DNA of 64,000 nt from Antilocapra americana (Eukaryota; Chordata; Mammalia; Artiodactyla; Antilocapridae). Shown in pieces: positions 44,527 to 56,632 of this stretch. Made by a program: the position numbers and the translations under genes. Position 1 is the stretch's first letter. Every line of letters begins with the position of its first letter. Where the stretch lies: positions 47,801,491-47,865,490 of the forward strand of contig ML664161.1 of assembly GCA_007570785.1 (NCBI GenBank). Reading direction: 5' to 3'. The notes beneath the pieces were generated by a model. It was not told where the DNA came from. It was given only the letters and a program-made list of their open reading frames with translations, and searched no databases.

Positions 44527-44800
44527 AAATGGAATCATATAGTATATGCTATGTTTTGCCTATTTATTATACAATATATAGACCAAAGTGGGGTTTTTTT
44601 TGGCCTATGAATATCAGTTATTCTACCATTGCTTGTTGAATAGACTCTTTTTCTCCCTGTGTCTATTTTTATGCCAATACCACATTGTCATGACTATTAT
44701 ACCCTTATAATAAGTCTTGAAATCAGAATGTGTTCACTCTCTAAACTTGTCCTGCCTTTACAGAGTTGTTTTAGCCTGGAGAGATGACTTTATGGAAAAG
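44518..44800 (-). repeat. Right part of the L1M split by BovB
   Basis: 'gatttatataaatggaatca' and 'tagtatatgctatgttttgc' continue the L1M from 43291. Beyond about 44700 the sequence ('catgactattatacccttat', 'gtcttgaaatcagaatgtg') resembles other L1 sequence in the same orientation. Confidence 0.6.
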
Positions 44801-44884
44801 TGGCAAAAGAAGGATTTCACTTATTGCATTGCATATTAAATATTGCATTAATTACTTTAAGCTTAATTAAAATGTCACTTTTAT

Positions 44885-45845
44885 AACAGACACTTAGCTG
44901 AAGAAGATATACAGTTGACAAATAAACATTTTAAAAGATGCTGTACATCATATGTCATCAAGGAAATGCCTATTAAAACAACAATGCAATACAAGATATG
45001 CAACAATTAAAATGGCCTAAATCCAGATTACTAACAACACTAAACGCTGGTGAGGATACACAGCGAGAGCTACTCTCACTTATCACTGGTGAGACTGCAA
45101 AATGGTATAGCCCCTTAGATGGACAGTTTGTCAATTTCCTGCAAAACTAAACATACTCCCAGCATAAGATTAAGCAGTTGTGCTCCTTGGTTTTTACTCA
45201 AAGGAGTTAAAAATTTATACAAAAACCTGCATATGGATGCTAAGAGAAGGTTTATTCACCATTGACAAAACTTGGAAACAACCAATATGTTCATCATAGG
45301 TGAATGGATAAATAAATTATGGTACAACCAGGCAATGGGATATTAGCGCTAGAAAGAAAAGAGCTATCAAGCCATAAAAAGACATAAAAAAGACTTAAAT
45401 GCATATTACTAAATAAAATAAGCTAATCTGAAAAGGCTGTACATTCTGAAAAAGGCAGAAGCTATGGAGACAGTGAAAAGATTAGTGGCTGCCAGGAGTT
45501 GGGGAGTAGGAAATAGGCAGAGCACAGAGGATATTTTTAGAGCTGTGAAAATAATCTGCATTATACTATAATACTGGATATATATCATTTTATATTTGTT
45601 CAAATCCATAGAATGTACAACACCAAGAGGGAACCCTAAGATCAGCTGTGGACTTTGGGTGCTTATAATGTCTATGTAGGTTCATCAATTAAAACAAACT
45701 CTACTGTTCTGGTGGAAGATGTTGAAAATGGGGAAGATTATGCATCTGTCGAAGCAGGGGTTGTGTGGTTGTGTGGGAAATCTCTGTACCCAAGTACCTT
45801 CCTCTAAATTTTGTTCTGAACTTAAAACTGCTCTAAGACATAAGT
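44885..45845 (+). repeat. Old L1 (L1M-type) 3' end, uninterrupted
   Basis: 'aagatgctgtacatcatatg', 'atcaaggaaatgcctattaa', 'ggttaaaaatttatacaaaa'-type, 'ggaaacaaccaatatgttca', 'gtggctgccaggagttgggg' and, at the end, 'gaactgctctaagacataa'-type sequence follow the distal ORF2 and 3' UTR in order. All frames are decayed. Confidence 0.78.
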
Positions 45846-46794
45846 TAAATCAGGGGAGGTTCATCTGGGTCTTGGCCATGGCCTTGTTGAACAGAATTGC
45901 TTCATTACCATGCATTTGTGATGGTAGCAGGGGCTTCTCTGCTTGCTGAGAGAATTTGTTGACATGTCCAGTTCAGTCAGTCATCGCTAACTAAGATCCT
46001 CTTAGTATGATATCAGAGACCTCAGCCTTCTGAAACACCACCTGTCTCATGGCAGAGTGACGGGGAGCTCATAGGCACTGCTGAGACCACCTTCAGCACC
46101 TTCAACAGAGAACATGTCTCTGTGTCTTCAGTGCCTGGGCTTGCAGAGCTGCCGCTCAGACCATGCCCTGTTGGGAGGCTGTTGTCTCCATGACTGCTGG
46201 CAGCCACTGTTCAAAAGCCAAACCACTGCAAATCAAGAAACTCAACCCCAAGTGGATTCCAAGTGCGGAGGATATAAAGTCTCCCAGAGCTTTAGTGGCG
46301 GATGGGTGGAAGAGGGATGAGTGAGACTGGAAACAAGGCTGCTGGTGAGAATGTTAGAATTCCTGCTGTTGGTGTGGTCTTTAAAAAGCCAGTTGGAGGT
46401 AGCAGACTGGCTAGCGGGAGTAGACCCAGCCTCCAGTTGACTGGGAGAATGTTCTTAGGTTCGTTTTCTGGTACCATTTAGGAAGAGAGAATCAAGGGTA
46501 ATCTTAGAGACTGGTTCCTGAAATGTCCTAGGTAAGGTTGAAACTAGTCAAAGTGTCTGGACTGTCAAGGAAGTCTGCAAGTGAATGATTGACTAGCTAA
46601 ATATGAGGATAAGCAGCTGAGAAACAGGACTAGATTATAGCAAATGCATGTGTATCTGATAAAGGAGGTTCATGGATCAACAAGGATTAACACAGTCACT
46701 GGAATTGATGTAGTTTGATCAGGGGAAAAATATGCTTCATAAATAAGTCATTTAAAGGATCATTTAAGCTAACATGCTCAAAAACACATAATTA
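45846..46794. other. No recognised gene
   Basis: GC-richer around 46020-46460, with several short frames on both strands (about 60-68 codons) that share no domain or codon signal. Confidence 0.35.
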
Positions 46795-46885
46795 TATTCC
46801 AATTGATTTTACAAATACCTAATCCTAGGGAGCTGGGCATACAGCAGTGAGTCGAACCTAGGACCTTGCCTTTCAGGAGCTCATA
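46795..46885 (-). repeat. L2-like relic
   Basis: 'gctgggcatacagcagtgag' followed by 'ccttgcctttcaggagctc' resembles the inverse of a common L2 3' region. Confidence 0.45.
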
Positions 46886-47601
46886 AAAGGTGGGGATATA
46901 TCTTGTTCCCTCTCTTCTTCATGCAGTTGTGCTGAACAACAGATGTAGATTAGGAATCTCAAATCCATCAGGGGCTGCTCTGGAGCAGGCCTTTATTGTT
47001 TATGGTAGAGTTAGACAGGAAGCTCATTATGGAAAACCAGCCAAGTGCTTTGAGGTCTTTTTGCCTTCTTTCTCCTCCCTCTTCCTCTAATGGCCTGCCT
47101 GGAAGTTGACAGAGCATAAAAGCTGTCAAAAGTATGCTGTTTAATGTAGCTCTCAGAGCAAACTTTTTTTTTTTTTTTTTCTGTTTACTGTGGGTAATTG
47201 TTCCTGTCTTCTTCTTGTTGCATTTAGTGCCTCCAATTCCCAGCTTTAATGAGCTGGCAGTTTTCATTCTTAGGTAGGAAGGAAACAACACAGAAACTAT
47301 GTAAACAAAGAGATAAATAAGTAAATGCAGTTTAATTATTACATTTATTAATACTTATTGCATTTACAAAAGGTAAATTTTGCTCAACACTTAGATTAGA
47401 AATACTAGTTGACCAGTGTGTTTGTAGATGATAATTAAACATGGCTTACCTTTCTCAGATTTTGAAATAAAAGTCGTTTTATTTATCAGAGGGATTTAAA
47501 CCTTTCAAGGGGCTGTCTAAAAGCATTGGGCAAATTAGCAGAGGCTTCCACATCCTACTGAAAGCACTTAATTCAGTAGCCCTGGGTACTTTTTTAAAAG
47601 A
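46886..47601. other. No recognised gene
   Basis: Contains a T run at about 47164-47180; otherwise AT-rich and unassigned. Confidence 0.35.
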
Positions 47602-47784
47602 TTTTTTTTTATGTGGACCATTTCTTTAAAAGTCTTTATTGAACTTGTTACAATATTGCTTCTTCTTTATGTTTTGGTTTTTTGACTGTGAGGCATATGG
47701 GCTCTTAGTTCCCTGGCCAGGGATCAAACTCATGTCCCCTGGATTGGGAGGTGAAGTCTTAACTGGACCGCCTGAAGTCCCCCA
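47602..47784 (-). repeat. SINE2-type tRNA-derived SINE
   Basis: T-rich tail, 'atgtggaccatttctttaaaa', 'agtctttattgaacttgtta', 'ggttttttgactgtgaggca' and 'ccagggatcaaactcatgtc' to 'cttaactggaccgcctg', an artiodactyl SINE2 copy in reverse. Confidence 0.8.
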
Positions 47785-48194
47785 GCTCTGGCTACTTAAT
47801 AAAGGTCATTTGGTATGTTTTGGACTATTTGTTTCTTCCCATCACTCAGTTCCACTTCCAAACTTGCAAAGCCCATGGAACTCTATTTTGCCTAACTAAA
47901 CTCCTATAGGAAAAATGTAATTTTGCTTCACAATTATAAATAATAAGAAAAGTAAATATTATAATATGCAATATAAATCCTCTACAAATTTATGATTCCA
48001 AGAAATTCTCCCCTTATACTTATAAGCGAGGTGGTATATGTCAGATAGAGAGACTGTCAAGGGACCCTTTGACAAAGAGCATGTGTGAAGCCTGTGCAGA
48101 AAATAAAGCTGCAGTTTGCAAATTCCTAGTTGAAGGCTTAGCTGTTCTATGAATGAAATTGGCTGAAGTATCTCTTTCCTATCATAACTCTTCA

Positions 48195-48318
48195 GGTTTG
48201 GCATTATTAGCCTTATTTTGCCAATGAGGAAATTGAGACTTTGAGCAAGGAAATAACTTGCCCAAGGTCCTTTGGTCACTAAGTTGTAGGGAGAACTTCA
48301 AACCCATGACTCCCTTGA
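48195..48318 (+). repeat. MIR
   Basis: 'attattagccttattttgcc', 'aatgaggaaattgagacttt', 'aacttgcccaaggtcctttg' and 'ttcaaacccatgactccc' follow the MIR core closely. Confidence 0.82.
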
Positions 48319-49640
48319 GCATCTTGTCTATCTCCCCATATTCCTGGCCATCTGCTAAATTTTAAAAACTCTATCTGCATTGGTTAGATTTTATGGAAAA
48401 TCTTTGTTTATTTCAATGAAGGATTCTGTTGTGTGTTCCCTGGGACATTTTAAGGGATCCATCATTCAGACTGGCATGGCTGACAGTCACTGAATCTTTC
48501 AAGCAAGCAAGGTCATAGATTTTCAAGAGAATGTGTATATCCTCTTTATTCTTGTTTTTGAGGGCTAATATATTCATAATATTTAATTGATTAAGGTCAG
48601 TCCAAATCCCACAAATAATGCAGAGGGAATATAAATAGATTTTATTGACTCATATCTTTGTACCTCAATTACTGGTAAATAAAATTCAAATATAGATAAT
48701 CTAGTACTATATTATGTTTAATATTTGATTTGTCTTTGCTTAGATTTAATATAAATATTTAAAACTCAAACTTCTGTAGAAATAAAATGCACGTATGGTT
48801 GGTTTTATATTAGAAATATCTATATATCATGATATATAGCTGTCAGTTCACAGTGTGACAGTACATTAAAAATAGGAGTAATCAATACAATTTTCAGTTT
48901 TTAGGAAATATATCCTGGTATTGGAGCAAGTTGCTTTCTGTTTATGTTTTCCTCATTTGATTCAACATCTTGGTTAATCATAAGTTTTCCCTATTGTCAT
49001 TTATCCAGCTCCAATATGAAAATATCAATTATTATTTGTCACCAATTAAACTGATTCTTAGAGTTGATGTCAGTATAATTTTGAGGGAGGATAGTGTACT
49101 ATATAGGTATAGCTATAGAAATGAAAGAAGAAAATATGTCAAATTTATTGCCAATAAAAGAAAATAAAGTGGGTATAATTGTACATTATTGGTAATTTAC
49201 ATTCTAAAATTTTCAAGGTAGAAAAGACTGTAGAGGCCAAATGTCAGTGTTCCTTGTCTCTTCATACATGTGTATACATATATAATCTCTCTTCTTATAT
49301 ACTTATGTCTTCTCTCCATAATTTCCCATAATTAAAAATTAATTCAATACACTTATACATTATTTACTACTGAGTTTGCTATGATAATAATTATCAAGTT
49401 AAGTAATATTTTTAGTGTCTTACTCTGTCTCCTTCAGAGGACCTCACAATTGTGTGTGTGTAATTCCACAACAAGAGAAGGTCAAGTAACTGCATTTTTA
49501 ACTACTCAGCTATGCATGTAGAATGATGCATTTGTATTATCTCTACGCTTGCAATTCAGAAGAGTCTTTCAAATGCCCAGTTTAAGGACATTCAGATTAC
49601 AAAAAACAAAGTCAATTTTTTATGTATTATATTCAATGCA
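48319..49640. other. AT-rich, repeat-poor stretch
   Basis: No nameable repeat or gene. The inverse-like 'tatatatcatgatatata' near 48821-48838 is a short AT palindrome. Confidence 0.35.
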
Positions 49641-49719
49641 GAATCATCAGATTTCTTTTGCCTGGTGAGGGGCAGCTCAGCACAAAGAAAAGTGCTTAGC
49701 CACTATTTGTTACCTATTT

Positions 49720-49905
49720 GACCTGATTTACTCACATGGAAAATGGAGATAATAAAATCTACATGCAGACTTTTTGGTGAAGGTAAAAAGTAAGATGTTA
49801 AATTAATCAATACTTAGAAACTGCAATGTACTAAAACCCAGAGCAAAGCAATTAACACAGTATCTGTCATAGAGTAGGCACTTAGTGAATGGGAACCTTT
49901 ATTAA
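49720..49905 (-). repeat. MIR
   Basis: 'tggaaaatggagataataaaa', 'gcaattaacacagtatctgtc' and 'atagagtaggcacttagtga' are MIR in reverse. Confidence 0.65.
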
Positions 49906-50102
49906 TCACTTAAAGTTTCCCTTATGATTTATTTTTTTGTACCGTTTGGTTCATTTGTTTTCAGCAGTGCACTTATACTATAGTGAAGTCTACCTTGTAC
50001 CTGTTTCTTCCATGGTTTGACCCTGCAGATTCATGCAAATTTACTTGGTAGTTTTAGTTCTTAGCTAAATCATTTACTTTCTTGTGAAATCATGTCTTCT
50101 TT

Positions 50103-50337
50103 CAAATACCCATTCAAATACCCAGTCGTGTCCAACTCTTTGCTGAGACCCCATGGACTGTAGCCCACTATGTTCCTCTGTCCATGGGATTCTCCAGGCA
50201 AGAATACTGGAGTGGGTAGCCATTCCTTCTCCAGGGGATCTTCCCCATCCAGGGATCAAACCTGATGTTTCCTGCACTGTAGGTGAATTCTTTACCTGCA
50301 ATGTGTCTGAGCCACCAGAGAAACCCCAAATACCCAT
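50103..50337 (-). repeat. Bov-tA SINE with TSD
   Basis: Reverse-complement SINE 50114-50326. Perfect 11-bp TSD caaatacccat at 50103-50113 and 50327-50337. Confidence 0.94.
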
Positions 50338-50889
50338 AAGCTAAATGAAAGCCAAGCAGCTCTTTCCCTTTTGGATTTTAAAAAGTTTTGATACTTCAAT
50401 TTTTTAGGGGCAGGAAAGAAGATATGAATATTTCCAGTGTATGATTATTCTTTTTCTGGCCAAACATTGTATTTATGATTGAAGAAGTGGAAAAAGGAAG
50501 TGAGTTGACTGGAGAAATAGTGATGTATAGAGCTGATAGATGACTTGAGAAGAGACATCAGTGGCCTGAATGGTTTTATTTAAACTAATGGCAATACTGA
50601 TCCAAGCTTTGCTTAAGATGATCTTTCTTTAACACTGGCACTCTAAAGAAAACAAGGAAAGGAAGGACAATTTGATCCTAGTTTATGCTTTTATATTTGG
50701 TTATTCCTGGGAAACAAAGATGCCTAGTCAGCTTAGTGTGTTCAGTAAATATTACTAAATGAAGCTGGGCAGGTATGTTTGCATTAAGTATGATATCAGA
50801 CACTGGGGAATCAAATGGATCAGATGGATTCATGGACCTTGTCAGATTGTTAGCTGTTTATAGTGTGCACAGTTTGGTGCATTGGGCCA
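50338..50889. other. No recognised gene or repeat
   Basis: AT-rich, no frame of note. Confidence 0.3.
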
Positions 50890-51010
50890 TATAATAGTTC
50901 CCTAGCCATAAGCTCCTTGAGGACAGACTGTGTTTGATGTATTTTTATATTCTTCGTAGCTTTCAGTGATCCTCACAGAGAGCAAACCCTTCATAAATAT
51001 TTGTTAACTA
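50890..51010 (+). repeat. L2-like 3' end
   Basis: 'cataagctccttgaggacag' and 'cttcataaatatttgttaac' match the common L2 terminus. Confidence 0.55.
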
Positions 51011-51504
51011 ACAGCCTGCCTGCTTCGCTGAATACATTAAATAAAACCTAATTTTCAGACATTTTACAGCTCTTATTTTCTGTTTTCTAGCTTTCCTTTA
51101 TTCATGGTTCAGGAAGAAAGCATCTTGATTTAAAAGCTGCCTGTGATGTTACATCAGTAAAAGCCCCACAAGCGTTGCAGCTCTGCCCTCTCCACGGTGC
51201 CTGTGTCACAGCCCATCTTCACAGCAGGGTGTTCTCTAACTCTGAGCAGTTAAATCTGATTTCTTTCCAATACCTTAACTATCTTTCTGTCCTGCATGCT
51301 TGCTCCTAATTAACCGAAGGTGAAGGACTGTGACAGTGTTGCCTCTTCTGTCAAATCTACTTATTTATTCTTCCTCACACAACTTGCAAACCAGAGGATC
51401 AAGGACAACTCCTAGTGGGGGGTCCACAGTAGAGGGAAAAAAAAAATGCATCCAGGAGGCAGTCGTTGCAGTGTGGGGCTATTAAGGTAGCATGTGTTTT
51501 ATAT
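51011..51504. other. No recognised gene or repeat
   Basis: Unassigned sequence, locally GC-richer at 51170-51240. Confidence 0.3.
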
Positions 51505-51691
51505 ATTGGCTGGAAACATGTGACCTGCAATCAAAAGAACTGGATTTGAATTCTGCCTCTGCCTTTTGCTGTTCTGTGTGACCATGGGGAAATGACTTAT
51601 CTATTCACCCTTCCTCCCTTTACTTTTTTTTCTTGGTTGAAAAACTTGCACAAAATGCTTAAACTCTTGAACTTCAGTTTATTTTGTGACA
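51505..51691 (-). repeat. MIR-like relic
   Basis: 'aactggatttgaattctgcc', 'tgtgtgaccatggggaaatg' and 'cttcagtttattttgtgac' are MIR landmarks in reverse, with extra sequence between the last two. Confidence 0.55.
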
Positions 51692-52755
51692 AAAAAATGC
51701 AGATGGCCAACAGGCATGTGAAAAGATGCTCAACATCACTAATCAGGGAAATGCAAATCAGAATCACAATGAGATACCACCTCACACCTGTCAGATGACT
51801 AGCATAAAGAACGCAAATAACAAATGTGGGTGATGATATGGAGAAAAGAGGATCCTTGAACACTGATGGTAGGAATGTAAATTTGTATAGCCACTGTGGA
51901 AAACAGTATGGGGATTTCTCAATAAAACTGAAGAAAGGTCTGCTATATGACCCAGCAATTCCACCTGTGGGTATATATCCAAAACAAAAACATTAGTTTG
52001 AAAAGATATGGGCACCCCGATGTTCACAGCAGCATCATTTGCAATTGCCAAAATATGGAAGCAATCTGAATGTCCATATGTTGACACTCTGGTTTCTTTT
52101 ATTACTGGGATCAGCTAGGATTACATGTGGCATTAAACATGATGCACTTTGTACAGAAGAGAAAAAGGATGAAGAAAAGGACAAAGGAGGAAGACTAAGA
52201 GTAACAGTGAAAATTTGTAATAAAAACTCTTTTCTTAATTTATAGGTAAATTTCAGCATTGTTATAGTCACCTGCCCCTCCTAGCCCTCGAAGTTCCAAC
52301 CAAAGTGAGGGGGTCACCAGGTGACTCAGCCAGGTGTTCTGAGCTCCCTCAGAGGCTGCTAATAGACGAAGCTCATGGGTTTAGTTCTTTTGTAAGTACT
52401 CATCCATAAAAAATAATGAAAAAGTTGCCATTTGCAGCAACACAGTTGGACTTGGAGAACATTATGCTAAGTGAAAAAAACCAGACAAATACTGCATAAT
52501 ATCACTTATATGTGGAATCTAAAAAAAATACAACAAACTAGTGAATAAAAAAAAAAAAAAAACAAGCAGACTCAGATATAGAGAACAAGCTGGTGGTCAC
52601 CAGTGGGGAGAGAAGGATGTGTAATGTAGGTGTGGGAGAATGGGTGGTACAAACTTCTGAGTGTAAGATGGGCTACAAGGATGTTTTGTACACACAGTAT
52701 ATAGCCAACATTTTGTAATAACTGTAAATGGAGTATATCCTTTAAAATGTATATA
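51692..52755 (+). repeat. L1 ORF2 3' end and UTR, interrupted
   Basis: 51692-52080 and 52397-52755 follow L1 ORF2: 'aaagatgctcaacatcacta', 'aatgagataccacctcacac', 'ccactgtggaaaacagtatg', 'acccagcaattccacctgtg', then beyond the interruption 'tactcatccataaaaaataa' and 'gcagcaacacagttggactt'. A poly-A-rich tract (52544-52562) lies in the UTR. Frames are decayed. Confidence 0.78.
52081..52396. other. Unexplained ~315-bp replacement inside L1
   Basis: Between 'gaatgtccata' and 'tactcatccataaaa' the expected ~50 bases of L1 are replaced by about 315 bases I cannot assign. It contains a plus-strand frame (joined to L1 in 52039-52245) with a hydrophobic LWFLLLLGSA segment then a lysine/glutamate-rich stretch, and a pyrimidine-rich tract ending tttatag (about 52227-52244) that looks like a 3' splice site. 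No tail or TSD is visible. Confidence 0.5.
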
Positions 52756-52870
52756 CAATTTAAAGCATTAAATTCAGAAAAAGAGCAGCATCTACCATAT
52801 AGATTTGTTTTAAAGATTAAGCAAATCTATGTGCTATTGTTTTTACCTGTATCATTTTTGTGTTATAATC

Positions 52871-53070
52871 CATTGCGAAGTGAATGAGTGAAAGTTGCTC
52901 AGTCGTGTCTGACTCTGCGACCCCATGGACTGTAATTCTCCAGGCCAGAATACTGGAGTGGGTAACCTTTTCCTTCTCCAGGGGTTCTTCCCAACCCAGG
53001 GATCAAACCCAGGTCTCCCACATTGCAGGCAGATCCCTTACTAGTTGAGCCACCAGGGAAGCCCATTGCA
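52871..53070 (-). repeat. Bov-tA SINE with internal deletion
   Basis: Reverse copy about 52878-53063. The segment between 'gactgta' and 'attctccagg' lacks the usual 'gcctgccaggctcctctg' part. Similar ccattgc flanks may be the TSD. Confidence 0.9.
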
Positions 53071-53853
53071 TGGCTCTTTATATGGTTTTTTATAATCCAT
53101 TGTATCACCCTTTATATGTCTTCATGACTGTTTTACAACTCAGTATCAATATCTGTTTTTCTACCTCATTCACCCCAATATGATCTGAAGTGAATCTCCC
53201 TCACTTCCTTTCTGTCTCTGTCTCTCTTTCCTTTCTTGTTATTCTTGTTCTTGTAGGTGCCAAGAGGTTAAGGTTTAAGCTCATCTGGACCCCAATTTCC
53301 TTATTGCTTTGCCTCTCTTTTTGTTCACTACTCATAGTGTCCTTTCTTTTTGATTTGCTGAATTCGAAACTGAATATTTGAATTTGATGGAAAGTAAATC
53401 TGCTGCAATTCAGAAAGTGCCATCTGTGTGAAATTCCATCAATAACTACGGAAAATACACAGGAATATAAACCAGCAGAGTTCTCCTTTCTGTTCTAATT
53501 TAAACTTATTTTGGATAGTTCTTGGATCACATAGCTACTGAGGTCTTAAACTATTAATCTGATGTTTTTGATTCTGAATCCAAGATCACACTGTTCACTG
53601 CACGACAGGACAATAAACCAACAGATTACTTTTTGGGGAAAGGAATAGTAACTTTATTTGGAAAGCCAGCAAACCAAGATTATAGTAGAATTGTGTCCTA
53701 AAGAATCATCTTCCCCAGTTAGAATTCAGGCTTCTTTTATATTAACACTAAAACTAAAATTATATTAATACTGAAATACTAATATTCTTTTATATTAATA
53801 CAGTTCTGATTCTGACTAGACTCTGGAGGGACTGTGTTAATTTCTTCCTTCCT
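53071..53853. other. AT-rich, no recognised gene
   Basis: Near-tandem 'ttttatattaa' motifs occur at 53735-53800; otherwise unassigned. Confidence 0.3.
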
Positions 53854-54132
53854 GCTGCCAATCACTGGAGAAGGCAATGGCACCCCACTCCAATACTCTT
53901 GCCTGGAAAATCCCATAGACGGAGGAGCATGGTAGGCTGCAGTCCATGGGGTCACTAAGAGTCGGACATGACTGAGCGACTTCACTTTCATGCATTGGAG
54001 AAGGAAATGGCAACCTACTCCAGTGGTCTTGCCTGGAGAATCCCAAGGACGGGGGCGCCTGGTGGGCTGACATCTATGGGGTCGCACAGAGTCGGACATG
54101 ACTGAAGCGACTTAGCAGCAGCTGCCAGTCAC
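53854..54132 (+). repeat. Bov-A2 SINE with TSD
   Basis: Two Bov-A units joined by a 'ttcactttcatgcattgg' linker (53866-54120), ending 'cgacttagcagca'. TSDs are gctgccaatcac (53854-53865) and gctgccagtcac (54121-54132), one mismatch. Confidence 0.95.
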
Positions 54133-54756
54133 AGGTAACCCTGGTCAGGATGTTTCCTGTGAGCTAAGCACAGATATTTTAGCCTGAGATCCACCACCTA
54201 GGAAGTGGGTTCCCAGGGATAGACCATCATGTATAATTTAAGCTTATAGGCAACATTCCTTTAGCAGTTAGCCTGTAAGAGAATACAAAGGTTCTTCTCT
54301 ATTACATATTGAATTGTGTAACATGACCATGCCCATTCGCTGCTAAAAAACCTACTGATACCAGCACTCTTCATTTACACAGCATCCTGCTTAGACATGA
54401 ATTTGATTCAGGGGCAGCAGCTGCACCAAGTCTGTTTTCTAGGAAAGCAGCTCCCTTCATGTTCCTCTCTTCTTATAGGGCAACTGTGAGAGGAGCCCTG
54501 TAAGGCAGATAGCCTGAGTTTGAGTGTGAAACCTCTTGAGCTTGAATGATATTGCTCTGAGAGATTCTAGAAATGCCTGCTGTCCAGTTTCTGGAAACCT
54601 TGGGGGAAGTAGAGCTTACTGGAAGTAGGAGCCATTGGTCCCATCTCGCTCATTGCCAGGCAGCTCAGAATCACCTATGATCAATTAATGGACAATCCTG
54701 TGTGCCACCCACAAGTAGTTAATGATAATATATAAAATTAGTACCTAGTAAAGTGA
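54133..54756. other. No recognised gene or repeat
   Basis: Unassigned; no frame of note. Confidence 0.3.
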
Positions 54757-55087
54757 GAGTCCCTTGGATGGCAAGGAGAACAAACCAGTCAATCCTAAAG
54801 GAAATCAGTCCCGAGTATTCATTGGAATGTCTGATGCTGAAGCTGGAGCTCCAATACTTTGGCCACCTGATGCGAACTGACTCCTTAGAAAGACCCTGTT
54901 GCTGGGAAAGATTGAAGGCAGGAGAAAGGGACGACAGAGGATGAGATTGTTGGATGGCATCACTGACTCAATGGACTTGAGTTTGAGCAAGCTCTGGGAG
55001 TTGGTGATGGACAGGGAAGCCTGACGTGCTGCAGTCCATGGGATTGCAAAGAGTCAGACGTGACTGAGCGACTAAACTGAACTGAAA
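54757..55087 (+). mobile_element. BovB LINE 3' end
   Basis: Only the distal BovB region is present: 'agagtcccttggatggcaag', 'ccaatactttggccacctga', ending 'actaaactgaactga'. The frame at 54753-54944 carries the LQYFGHLMR motif of the BovB C-terminus. Dead 5'-truncated copy. Confidence 0.92.
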
Positions 55088-55390
55088 TTAGTGAGATCTA
55101 ATAATTGGTAATTCACTAATGATCATATCTAACAATAGCCAATTAATAACATCTAGTGACAATTTATAAGAGCTTAATAAAATTGAAATTAAATTGAATA
55201 CGAAATGGAAATCATGTTAATAATATGGGGAAATAATATGAGATGCACTGAAAGCCAGATTGAAAGGTTTAGCATTGCTGTGATAGGAAATGAGGATCCA
55301 AGGAGGGGTTTTGAGTCAGAAGGCAGCATTCGGGGATTACTGGTCCAGTGACAATAATCGACTGGGCAAGAGATGGTGAGAGTGAGGGAA
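55088..55390. other. No recognised gene
   Basis: AT-rich and unassigned. Confidence 0.3.
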
Positions 55391-55708
55391 AGCTGTTCTA
55401 GTGAAAGTTGCTCAGTCGTGTCCGACTCTTTTGCAACACCATGGACTATACAGTCCATGGAATTCTCTAGGCCAAAATACTGAAGTTGGTGGGCTTTCCC
55501 TTCTCCAGAGGATTTTCCCAACCCAAGTCTCCCACACTGCAGGTGGATTCATTACCAGCTGAGCCACAAAGGAAGCCCAAGAATACTGGAGTGGGTAGCC
55601 TATCCCTTCTCCCGTGGATCTTCCTGAACCAGGAATTGTACCGGAATCTCCTGTATTGCAGGCGGATTCTTTACCAACTGAGCTATCAGGGAAGCTCAGC
55701 TTTTCTAG
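55391..55708 (-). repeat. Composite Bov-tA (two units) with TSD
   Basis: A full unit (55402-55579) and a second partial unit (from 'aagaatactggagtgggtagc', 55580-55697) are bounded by one pair of TSDs, agctgttctag (55391-55401) and agcttttctag (55698-55708). They therefore inserted as one dimeric element. Confidence 0.93.
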
Positions 55709-55894
55709 AGCCTGGACTAAAAGCAGTAATGGAAGAAACAGAATCAATATCAAAAGGCAATAATGGACAGGGATTGAGATCAGCTGGAATCCAGGGATCT
55801 GAAGGATTGTAACATGGTTCCTTTCTAGGCTGTAACAGGTTAGATTTAGTCAGTTTGTGAGGGTCTGATAGAAGAGACTATTAAAGGAGTTTTT

Positions 55895-56165
55895 TTCTTT
55901 AAAACTTTTTGTTTTGTATTGGGGTAAAGCTGATTGAGAAACAGTGTTGTGATGTAATATTTTCAGGTGAACAGTGAAGGGACTCAGACATACATATACA
56001 TGTATCCATTCTCCCCTAAACTCTCCTCCCATCTAGGCTGCCCCACAACATTGAGCAGATTTCCCAGTGCTTACGATAAGTCTTTGTTGGTTATCCATTT
56101 TAAACATAGCAGCTTGTACATGTCCATCCCAAACTTGCTAACTATCCCAAAGGAGCTTCTTTGGA
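55895..56165 (-). repeat. L1 3' UTR fragment
   Basis: 'gtattggggtaaagctgatt', 'atacatgtatccattctccc', 'gctgccccacaacattgagc' and 'tgttggttatccattttaaa' are the reverse of an artiodactyl L1 3' end. Confidence 0.75.
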
Positions 56166-56429
56166 AGGAGAGGAGGCTAAGTTTCAGACACAGGATGCTT
56201 CATTACAGTAGAGAGAATTCACTGAAGGAATATTTAGAAAGATATAAGAAAGCCCAAAGGTAAACTTCAACAATTTCCACAGGATTTTCATTTTGTTTTT
56301 AAATTTCTGGAGTCGGTTAGACTTGGGCTTTAATCCTTTTCTTATCTGTTATATCTTATACTAGTTCCCACATTTCTTAGAGTCTTAGTTTTCTTATCCA
56401 TAACCTGGGGAGGGGAGCATAATCTCTTG
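56166..56429. other. No recognised gene
   Basis: Unassigned. Confidence 0.3.
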
Positions 56430-56595
56430 CCGTTCAGTTGCTAAGTTGCGTCTGACTCTGTGACCCCATGGACTGCAGCATGCCAAGGCTTCCCTGTCCT
56501 TCACTGTCTCCCTGAGCTTGCTCAAACTCATACCCATTGAGTCAGTGATGCCATCCAACCATCTCATCCTCTGTCATCCCCTTCTCCTCCTACCC
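56430..56595 (-). mobile_element. BovB 3'-terminal fragment
   Basis: 'tcagttgctaagttgcgtctg' to 'atcctctgtcatccccttct' is the reverse complement of the last ~165 bases of BovB, which includes the 'ccatccaaccatctcatcc' segment absent from Bov-tA. Confidence 0.85.
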
Positions 56596-56632
56596 TCATA
56601 CCCCCTACCCAGGACACAATTTGAGAGTAAAT

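Noticed and set aside
52039..52245. Secreted small protein with a hydrophobic leader
   Set aside because: The start codon lies in L1 sequence and no transcript structure is evident; kept only as part of the unexplained insertion.
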